Of a stretch of 23,950 nt of DNA, positions 8,111 to 13,736 are shown one piece after another; the first letter of the stretch is position 1, and each line of letters opens with the position of its first letter. The stretch covers positions 1 to 23,950 of the forward strand of contig JAEERN010000069.1 in the NCBI GenBank assembly GCA_016285815.1. The letters run 5' to 3'. The notes beneath the pieces were generated by a model. That model saw only the letters and a program-made list of their open reading frames with translations. It was not told the DNA's origin and did not search any database. The translations under genes and the position numbers were made by a program. Origin of the DNA: Clostridiales bacterium (GTDB lineage Bacteria; Bacillota; Clostridia; Oscillospirales; QAMX01).

Positions 8111-8817
8111 GCCCGCTCCTCCCCGCAGAACTCGCGCCGCGCCCGGACATAGGCCGCCGCCGGGTCCGCCGCGGCGGTGATGGGCCGGCCCATGACGATG
8201 AGGTCCGACCCCAGCTCCCGCGCCCGCGCGGGCGTCGTCACGCGGGACTGGTCCCCCGTCTCGCCCCCGGCGAAGCGGACGCCGGGCGTCACCGTCAAAA
8301 ACCCGCCGCCGCAGGCGGCCTTGATGGCCGGCGACTCCAGCGGCGAGCAGACCACGCCGTCCAGCCCGCAGGCCGCGGCGTTCCTGGCGTACGCCGTCAC
8401 GGTCCCTTCCATGGAGGCCCCGATCAACAGCTCGTCCCGCAAGGTCCGCGCATCCGTCGAGGTCAGCTGGGTCACGGCGATGAGCAGCGGCCGCGTGCCG
8501 TCGGGCCGGGTCAGGCCCTCGCGCGCGGCGCGCATCATGGCGCTTCCCCCCGCGGCGTGCAGGTTGCACAGATCCGCGCCCAGACCGGACAGCACCCTCA
8601 TGGCCCGGCCCACCGTGTTTGGGATGTCGTGCAGCTTCAGGTCCAGGAACACCTTGTGACCGCGCTCCTTCAGCGCGCGGACCATCTCCGGCCCCGCCGC
8701 ATAGAAAAGCTCCATGCCGATCTTGACGAAGGGCCTCCGGTCCCCGAAAAGGCCGAGGAACTCCAGACACTCGGCTTTGCCCGCGAAATCACAGGCGATG
8801 ATGACGTCACGCTCCAT
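8107..8817 (-). CDS. pyrF: orotidine 5'-phosphate decarboxylase
   Basis: A 236-residue TIM-barrel enzyme that decarboxylates OMP to UMP, the last step of de novo UMP synthesis. It has the N-terminal IIACDFAGKAE (substrate-binding Asp), FVKIGMELF, the catalytic signature DLKLHDIPNT near residues 58-67, and the C-terminal LIVMGRPITAAADP phosphate-binding segment. This corresponds to the short group-I family (about 235 aa). ATG 8817 was chosen over a GTG two codons upstream because GGAGGTG sits about five bases before it. It overlaps pyrD by 11 nt and pyrB by 4 nt, so the three genes are packed for coupled translation. Confidence 0.96.
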   Translation of the reverse strand: MERDVIIACDFAGKAECLEFLGLFGDRRPFVKIGMELFYAAGPEMVRALKERGHKVFLDLKLHDIPNTVGRAMRVLSGLGADLCNLHAAGGSAMMRAAREGLTRPDGTRPLLIAVTQLTSTDARTLRDELLIGASMEGTVTAYARNAAACGLDGVVCSPLESPAIKAACGGGFLTVTPGVRFAGGETGDQSRVTTPARARELGSDLIVMGRPITAAADPAAAYVRARREFCGEERA

Positions 8818-9745
8818 GTGCACCTCCGATGATGGTCTCCAGATCTTTGACGCCGCACCGCTCCATGGCGGCGGGCAGGTCGTTCACGATATCGCGGCAG
8901 GCGGTCGGCCGCACCAGATTGGCCGCGCCCACCTCCACGGCGGTCGCCCCGGCCAGCATCATTTCGAGGACGTCCTCCGCCCGCGAGACGCCGCCGGACC
9001 CCACCACGGGGATCTTCACCGCCTCCCACACCTGCCACACGCAGCGCAGGGCCACGGGCAGCACGGCCGGGCCGGACAGGCCGCCGGTGACGTTGGCCAG
9101 CACGGGCCGCCGCCGAACCGGATCGATCCGCATGCCCAGCAGCGTGTTGACGGCGCAAAGGCCGTCCGCGCCCGCCGCCTCGCAGGCGCGGGCGATCTCC
9201 CGGATGTCCGTCACGTTGGGCGTCAGCTTGACGATCACCGGCTTGCGGCAGACCCGCTTCACCGCCGCGGTCACCTCGGCCGCGGCGTGCGGATCGGTCC
9301 CGAAGCTCATGCCGCCGCCGTGGACGTTGGGACAGCTCACGTTCAGCTCGATCCAGCCCACGTTTTCGGCCGCGTCCAGCTTTTCCGCCGCCGAAGCGTA
9401 TTCGGACACGGAAAACCCGCTGACATTGGCCATCACCGGCCCGGAAAAGAGCCGCGCCAGATTCGGCAGCTCGTCCGCCGCCACCGCGTCCGCCCCGGGG
9501 TTCTGCAGCCCCACGGCGTTCAGCATCCCCGCGGGACACTCCGCGATGCGCGGCGTCGGATTGCCGAAGCGCGGCGCGGCCGTGGTGCCCTTGATCGAAA
9601 GGGACCCCAGTACGTTGAGATCGTAAACCTCGGCGAACTCCCGGCCGAACCCGAAGGTCCCGCTGGCCGGGATCACCGGGTTCTTCAGTTCGACGCCGCA
9701 CAGGCGCACCGCCGTTCCCGCCACGCGGATCCCTCGCTTTCCCAT
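8807..9745 (-). CDS. pyrD: dihydroorotate dehydrogenase, class 1 (1B-like)
   Basis: A 312-residue FMN enzyme that oxidises dihydroorotate to orotate. It shows NPVIPASGTFGFG near residues 20-32, the substrate segment NAVGLQNPG, the catalytic loop ELNVSCPNVHGGGMSFGTD with the active Cys in SCPN, LTPNVTDI, and the FMN phosphate motifs VVGSGGVS and EVGAANL. The SFGTDP stretch is typical of class 1B, which normally works with the Fe-S/FAD subunit PyrK; no pyrK lies beside it. The ATG at 9745 was chosen by homology. An in-frame upstream GTG would force translation through a terminator hairpin. The ribosome site is poor (GGCGGG) and lies in that hairpin. It is the first gene of the pyr operon. Confidence 0.95.
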   Translation of the reverse strand: MGKRGIRVAGTAVRLCGVELKNPVIPASGTFGFGREFAEVYDLNVLGSLSIKGTTAAPRFGNPTPRIAECPAGMLNAVGLQNPGADAVAADELPNLARLFSGPVMANVSGFSVSEYASAAEKLDAAENVGWIELNVSCPNVHGGGMSFGTDPHAAAEVTAAVKRVCRKPVIVKLTPNVTDIREIARACEAAGADGLCAVNTLLGMRIDPVRRRPVLANVTGGLSGPAVLPVALRCVWQVWEAVKIPVVGSGGVSRAEDVLEMMLAGATAVEVGAANLVRPTACRDIVNDLPAAMERCGVKDLETIIGGAHGA

Positions 9746-9746
9746 C

Positions 9747-9775
9747 AAAAAATCCCGCCGGACACCCGGCGGGAC
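9747..9775 (-). terminator. leader terminator (attenuator) directly before pyrD
   Basis: On the minus strand CCCGCCGG (9766-9773) and CCGGCGGG (9754-9761) form an 8-bp GC stem, extended by a T-A and a G-T pair, around the loop GTGT, followed by six T residues (9747-9752). The T-run ends one base before the pyrD ATG. A terminator between a strong promoter and the first gene indicates conditional attenuation. Confidence 0.88.
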
Positions 9776-9820
9776 GCAAAACGTCTCACGGCAGCGAAAC
9801 GCTGTCACAACGACTATGCT

Positions 9821-9855
9821 GACCCTGCCGGTATCTCTGTACCCTGCTGAAGATC
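9821..9855 (-). promoter_or_regulatory. PyrR-like binding hairpin / antiterminator switch in the pyr leader
   Basis: The leader RNA has a hairpin with stem GGTA/TACC (9840-9843 with 9830-9833) and the hexaloop CAGAGA (9834-9839), matching the CNGNGA loop known from PyrR-binding RNAs. A lower stem GATCTT/AGGGTC (9850-9855 with 9821-9826) can close it with an internal loop. The 3' side of the hairpin, CCGGCAGGG (9823-9831), is complementary, with one bulged A, to the 5' arm of the terminator (9766-9773). The two folds are therefore mutually exclusive, as in PyrR attenuation. Stem bases differ from the Bacillus consensus, so PyrR binding itself is inference. Confidence 0.62.
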
Positions 9856-9868
9856 GTTTCCGTCGCCT

Positions 9869-9897
9869 ATGATACCACCTTTGGCCGCGGATGTCAA
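9869..9897 (-). promoter_or_regulatory. sigma-A promoter of the pyr operon
   Basis: On the minus strand there is a perfect -35 TTGACA (9892-9897), a 17-bp spacer and -10 TATCAT (9869-9874) with an extended TGG. Transcription should start near 9862, giving a leader of about 115 nt before pyrD. Confidence 0.9.
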
Positions 9898-9970
9898 CCC
9901 GGGGCGGAAATTTTTCTGCTTCGGGTCCGCGTTTTTTCGCGCGCCGCTGGATTTTCCCCGCCGGCTATGG

Positions 9971-9976
9971 TATAAT
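9971..9976 (+). promoter_or_regulatory. extended -10 promoter for the PHP-domain gene
   Basis: A perfect TATAAT preceded by an extended TGG element lies about 48 bp upstream of the PHP gene ATG. The -35 region (TGGATT near 9948) is a poor match, so activity would depend on the extended -10. It is divergent from the pyr promoter, about 75 bp away. Confidence 0.7.
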
Positions 9977-10024
9977 GGGCCCGTGCCGAAGGCGCAAATC
10001 CAACGGAAAGAGAACGCCCCCTTC

Positions 10025-10726
10025 ATGAACGATCTGATCGCCCGCATCGAGGCGCAGCTCCGCGCGGAATACCCGTACCGCGTCGAGCTGCACGCCCACA
10101 CCAACCCCGCCAGCAGCTGCAGCGAGATGCCCCCCGCCGAGATGGTCTCCCTCTGCGCCAAAGCCGGCTATCACGCCGTCTGCGTCACCAACCATCTGTC
10201 CCGCGGCCGCGGAGACGACGGCCTGTGGCTGGACGACTACTTTTCCGCCAAAGAGGCCGGCGACAAGCTGGGCCTTCCCGTCATCCTAGGCGCCGAGCTT
10301 CGTTTCCCCGGCTTTAACAACGATTATCTGCTGTTCGGCATCGGGCCCGGAGACTATCCCGAGATCATCTCCATGCTGGACATGACCTTCGAAGACTTCA
10401 GCCGGGCCTATCGCCGGCCGGGCCGCTTCCTGCTCCAGGCGCACCCTCTTCGCACCGGGTGCACGCTGAAGGACTTTTCCCTGATGGACGGGGTCGAGGC
10501 GCTCAACGCCCACCCGCACCACAACTCTTCCGTGGCGGACACCGTCCGCCGCGCCCGGGCCGCCGGCATGATCTACACCGCCGGCACCGATTTCCACCAC
10601 CGCGGCCATCAGGGCCTCGCGGCCCTGCTGTGCCGCACGCTGCCCCGCGACTCGTACGAGATGGCCGCGATCCTGGCCGGGGGCGACTTCTTGAACGAGC
10701 TGGGCGGCGCCGTCGTCCTGCCCTGA
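10025..10726 (+). CDS. PHP-domain metal-dependent phosphoesterase, uncharacterised
   Basis: A 233-residue protein of the polymerase and histidinol phosphatase (PHP) superfamily, probably a metal-dependent phosphoesterase of unknown substrate. Visible metal-site motifs are ELHAHTNPAS (H23, H25), VTNHLSRG (N56, H57), GAELRF (E91), LLQAHPLR (H140) and TAGTDFHHRGH (D189, H191). The second motif is TNH where many relatives have TDH, which may alter one metal site. ATG 10025 was chosen because the PHP fold begins shortly after it; a GGAAAGAG element lies rather far upstream (12 nt). It is the only confident plus-strand gene here, transcribed divergently from the pyr operon and ended by the hairpin at 10754-10793. 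A histidinol phosphatase role is possible, but no his genes are nearby. Confidence 0.8.
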   Translation: MNDLIARIEAQLRAEYPYRVELHAHTNPASSCSEMPPAEMVSLCAKAGYHAVCVTNHLSRGRGDDGLWLDDYFSAKEAGDKLGLPVILGAELRFPGFNNDYLLFGIGPGDYPEIISMLDMTFEDFSRAYRRPGRFLLQAHPLRTGCTLKDFSLMDGVEALNAHPHHNSSVADTVRRARAAGMIYTAGTDFHHRGHQGLAALLCRTLPRDSYEMAAILAGGDFLNELGGAVVLP

Positions 10727-10753
10727 CGGCCGCCGCGCTTTTCCCGCAAAAAG

Positions 10754-10793
10754 GACCCTCTTTTCGCCCGGCAAAGGCAAAAGAGGGTCTTTT
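10754..10793 (+). terminator. intrinsic terminator after the PHP-domain gene (bidirectional)
   Basis: GACCCTCTTTT (10754-10764) and AAAAGAGGGTC (10779-10789) form a perfect 11-bp stem with a 14-base loop, followed by TTTT (10790-10793). On the minus strand the same stem is followed by TTTTT, so it can also stop transcripts arriving from the DUF2079 side. Confidence 0.88.
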
Positions 10794-10967
10794 GACGCTC
10801 GTTCCCGTTGGATTCCGGCTTTTCGCCGTGATCCGGAACGCGATCGCCGTCGTTTCCGTGTGCGCCGGAAGGCTCGCCTCCACGGCTGCGGCAAAGCGCA
10901 GGCAGGACGGGCTGCCCCGCCGCACCCGCGTTTCCCCTGCGTTCCGGCGTTTCTCTCCGAACGTTCC
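10794..10967. other. noncoding stretch between two hairpin terminators
   Basis: The gap 10727-11036 between convergent genes holds two terminators and this 174-nt interior. It is GC-rich, has several short complementary segments such as TTCCGG/CCGGAA, and remains open in frames on both strands, but I see no ribosome site, promoter or recognisable protein. The flanking hairpins make a small structured RNA or intergenic repeat conceivable; neither is demonstrated. Confidence 0.4.
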
Positions 10968-11009
10968 AAAGCCCCCTGCGCGGCGGATCCGCCGCGCAGG
11001 GGGCTTTTT
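10968..11009. terminator. perfect 40-nt palindrome, terminator of the convergent gap
   Basis: Positions 10968-11007 are a perfect palindrome centred on GGATCC (arms AAAGCCCCCTGCGCGGCG and complement). On the plus strand it is followed by a run of five T residues (11005-11009). On the minus strand only three T residues follow. It lies 28 bp beyond the DUF2079 stop and likely terminates that operon, and it acts better in the plus direction. Confidence 0.78.
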
Positions 11010-11036
11010 CCTTCTTGCCCGGAGGCCGCGGCGGGG

Positions 11037-12803
11037 TCAGTTCCCCGTCCGATAGACGGCCACCACGCCGGGGACGTATTCCAGCCGTTCACAGCCGAGC
11101 CAGTCCAGCTCGGACAGCCGCGCGGCCTCTTCCGTCTCGGTCATCCGGCGCAGATCCAGCGCCAGATACCGGGGAAAGCGGGTCGTATCGTCCAGATCGT
11201 AGACCTCGTCGTGAAAGGCCAGATGGGCCGTGAACAGCGTGGACGCCGCCACGGGCGCGTCGGCCGGGATCAGGGACAGCGCCCCGTCGATGGCCTGCCG
11301 CTGGGCCGCCTCTTCCCGGTAATAGTCGAAATAGAGGTCCCCCCGCGCGCCGGTGGCGCAGAAGGACAGCGCGGCCGCCAGACACAGGCCCGCGGCGCAC
11401 ACGGCGCTGGTCCGCCGCAGAAGGGGCCAAAACTCTTCGACGGCGCCCATGGCGGAATAGATCAGCAGCGCGCCGCTGCCGAAGCCGTACTGATACCCCA
11501 CGTCGTGCTGATAGACGTAATCCGGCATCAGGTTCACCAGCGCCAGCGGGATCAGCAGCAGATAGCCGGCCGGCCGCTTCCGCACCAGCGGCAGCCCGCC
11601 CAGCGGCAGCAGCATCTGCACGAGGAACGGGATCTTTTCCGCGCTGACGCACTCGCCCAGCACCCGCATGGGGTTCAGCAGACACGCGCCGATCAGCGCG
11701 GCGAAGCCGCCCTCGGCGATGTTGTCGTACCGCCAGATCTGGGCCCCCTCGCCGGCGGACAGCAGCGCCACCGCCCCGACGAAATACGCCACGGACAGGG
11801 CGAAAGCCGCCGCGCCGCGGCCGCGCCGGCGCAGGCCGAAGAACACGTACAGCCCGATGACCGCCGCGTAGACCGCCGCGTCCTCCTTGACCAGAAGCGT
11901 CAGCCCCAGAAAGAGCCAGAACGGGACGCGCCGGTCGTTCTCGGCGGCCCAGAGGGTCCAGAGGATCAGCGGCGCCAGCAGCTTGTTCTCGTGGAAATCG
12001 AAGAACGTCCCGCAGACGAAGGCGGGGTAACAGACCCAGACCGCCGCGAAGACCAGCGCCCACAGCGCCGAACCCGTCTTTTTCCGCGCCAGGAGCCACG
12101 CGGGCACCGCGCCGGACATCACCGCCGCCGCCTGGATCACCAGCAGCGTTTCGGGGCGCGGGACCAGCCAGTAGACCGGCAAAAGCAGGTACAGGACCGG
12201 CGAGATGTGGACGGTGAAATGCGAGACCAGCGCGTCCCGCTCGCAGGTGGTGACGGGAAGTCCCGTCTTGCGCATGTTCTCGAACAGGTTGGCAAAGATG
12301 CCGAAGTCGTAGGTCGGCGCGTAATACGCGGCGTACCGCGCCAGACAGACCAGCGCGACGAAGACGAACATCCCCGCCGCCAGCGCCGCCGAGACGATCC
12401 GCGAGGCGCGGTCCCCCAGCTCCCGCTCCGGCAGGCGGAGCCGGTCGCCGGTCAGGCAGAGGGCCGCCGCCGCGGCCACGATCACCCAGCACGCCGCCGC
12501 GTAGTAGATGCCCGCGAAGCGGTAAGACGCCGTCGCCGCCAGCGCCGCCGCCGCCGCCAGCAACGCGGCGTAGTCCACCGTTCCGGGCCGGAGCTTTCGC
12601 GCGGTCAGCGCCGACGCCGCGGTCAGCGCCGCGAACAGCGCCAGCGCCGCGATCCCCGTGAAGCGCAGGTTCTCCAGACTGTACCGGATCCGCGAAACAT
12701 CCCCCGGCCGGACCAGCATGGTCAGGGTCAGCGCCGCGCCCCAGGCCGCGGCCACCCGCGCGGCGGACGCCGCCGCATAGCCCGCCAGTTTCTTTCCCGT
12801 CAC
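11037..12803 (-). CDS. DUF2079 family polytopic membrane protein
   Basis: A 588-residue integral membrane protein with roughly a dozen hydrophobic segments, first near residues 12-30 and 45-63. The middle carries the features I associate with DUF2079: TYDFGIFANLFENM (about 168-181), TTCERDALVSHFTVH, LLPVYWLVPRPETLLVIQA, and FDFHENKLLAPLILW. The family is distantly like glycosyltransferase-C-fold membrane enzymes and may act on lipid-linked substrates; its function is not established. The start is GTG 12803, with AAGGAGG ten bases upstream; an ATG eight bases upstream is in another frame and stops after three codons. It lies 58 nt after the pseudouridine synthase and ends before the palindromic terminator, so it is probably the last gene of the dnaB operon. 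Confidence 0.85.
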   Translation of the reverse strand: MTGKKLAGYAAASAARVAAAWGAALTLTMLVRPGDVSRIRYSLENLRFTGIAALALFAALTAASALTARKLRPGTVDYAALLAAAAALAATASYRFAGIYYAAACWVIVAAAAALCLTGDRLRLPERELGDRASRIVSAALAAGMFVFVALVCLARYAAYYAPTYDFGIFANLFENMRKTGLPVTTCERDALVSHFTVHISPVLYLLLPVYWLVPRPETLLVIQAAAVMSGAVPAWLLARKKTGSALWALVFAAVWVCYPAFVCGTFFDFHENKLLAPLILWTLWAAENDRRVPFWLFLGLTLLVKEDAAVYAAVIGLYVFFGLRRRGRGAAAFALSVAYFVGAVALLSAGEGAQIWRYDNIAEGGFAALIGACLLNPMRVLGECVSAEKIPFLVQMLLPLGGLPLVRKRPAGYLLLIPLALVNLMPDYVYQHDVGYQYGFGSGALLIYSAMGAVEEFWPLLRRTSAVCAAGLCLAAALSFCATGARGDLYFDYYREEAAQRQAIDGALSLIPADAPVAASTLFTAHLAFHDEVYDLDDTTRFPRYLALDLRRMTETEEAARLSELDWLGCERLEYVPGVVAVYRTGN

Positions 12804-12861
12804 GCCGCCATCGCCTCCTTGTCTTTTCTCTCCGCTCCTCCCCCGCGCGGGGAAGGGCGGT

Positions 12862-13734
12862 TCACCGCCCCAGCAGCCGCTTCAGATCCTTCGGCAGCGG
12901 GGCCCGCGCCGTGATCCGCCGCCCTGTCACCGGGCTGACCAGCGAGAGGAACGCCGCGTGCAGCGCGGGGCGGGCCAGAACGCCCTCCGTCCCGCCGTAG
13001 AGCGCGTCGCCGCAGAGGGGGATCCCCTCGTGGGCGCAGTGCACGCGGATCTGGTGGGTCCGGCCCGTCTCCAGCCGGAACCGCAGCAGCGTATACGGCC
13101 CCGCCGAGGCCACCCGGGCCATGTGGGTCACCGCCGGCTTCCCGCCGGGCCGCACCGTCCGGCGCGGCTGCTCCGGGACCTCTCGCTCGATGGGCGCGGA
13201 CACGGTGCGGCGGGAAAAGGGCACGGGCCGGTCGGTGACGCCGTAATAGATCCGCGTCACCGCGGCGCGGTCCACCGCGCCGGCCAGCATGTTCTTCGCC
13301 GCCAGCACACAGCCCGACGTGCCCGCGTCCAGCCGGGTCACCGTCCGGCAGACCACGCCCGGATACCGGGCCGCAAAGTCGTTGGCCAGCGTGTCGTCCC
13401 GGTGGCACCGGGACGGGTGCGACGGCATCCCGGCGGGCTTGTCGAACACCGCGAAATCCTCGTCCTCGAACAGCACGGGGACGTTCTGCGCCCGCGGAAT
13501 CAGCGACGGCTCTTCGCCGGACTCTTCCCACGTCTCCGGGATCCGCACCGCGACCTCGTCGCCCCCGGCCAGCACGCGGTCCATGCGGGCCGGGGCCCCG
13601 TTCACCGTCACGGCCGCGTTGGCCTTCAAGCGAACGAGCAGACTGTGCGAGGCGCACAGTCTGCTCCGTAAAAATCCCGCAAGACTCCGCTTCCCGGCCG
13701 CCGCGCCGACGGTCAGAAGGACTGTCCTCGCCAT
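12862..13734 (-). CDS. RluA-family pseudouridine synthase
   Basis: A 290-residue RNA pseudouridine synthase with an N-terminal S4-like RNA-binding segment (residues about 17-50) and the RluA catalytic domain. The catalytic signature TRLDAGTSGCVLAAKN places the active Asp at D136; FAVFDKPAGMPSHPS lies upstream, and LLRFRLETGRTHQIRVH and GDALYGG downstream. The target, rRNA or tRNA, cannot be told from sequence. ATG 13734 lies two bases after the ftsH stop; no strong ribosome site is visible, so coupling to ftsH is likely. The S4 part contains a perfect 14-bp inverted repeat at DNA level (13636-13666). A 6-bp hairpin straddles the stop codon at 12855-12870 but lacks a T-run. Confidence 0.92.
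   Translation of the reverse strand: MARTVLLTVGAAAGKRSLAGFLRSRLCASHSLLVRLKANAAVTVNGAPARMDRVLAGGDEVAVRIPETWEESGEEPSLIPRAQNVPVLFEDEDFAVFDKPAGMPSHPSRCHRDDTLANDFAARYPGVVCRTVTRLDAGTSGCVLAAKNMLAGAVDRAAVTRIYYGVTDRPVPFSRRTVSAPIEREVPEQPRRTVRPGGKPAVTHMARVASAGPYTLLRFRLETGRTHQIRVHCAHEGIPLCGDALYGGTEGVLARPALHAAFLSLVSPVTGRRITARAPLPKDLKRLLGR
13636..13666. repeat. perfect 14-bp inverted repeat inside the pseudouridine synthase gene
   Basis: GAGCAGACTGTGCG (13636-13649) and CGCACAGTCTGCTC (13653-13666) are exact reverse complements separated by AGG. They fall in codons about 23-33 of the S4-like domain and encode part of RSRLCASHSLLVR. No T-run follows, so it is not an ordinary terminator. Confidence 0.85.
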
Positions 13735-13736
13735 GT

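Noticed and set aside
7196..8770. PyrB extended at the N-terminus into pyrF
   Set aside because: The extra sequence is an out-of-frame reading of pyrF; the PyrB fold begins at MKHLIDILDLS (start 8110).
9746..9808. Upstream GTG start giving PyrD 21 extra residues
   Set aside because: The extension translates the attenuator hairpin and T-run and has no similarity to DHODH N-termini.
10503..10925. Minus-strand 140-codon frame across the PHP gene end and the gap
   Set aside because: It crosses the terminator hairpin, lacks a ribosome site and is antisense to the PHP gene; treated as part of the noncoding gap.
12841..12870. Two small GC hairpins around the stop of the pseudouridine synthase gene, considered as a terminator
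   Set aside because: Stems are only 6 bp and no T-run follows on either strand, so they do not meet the usual intrinsic terminator pattern.
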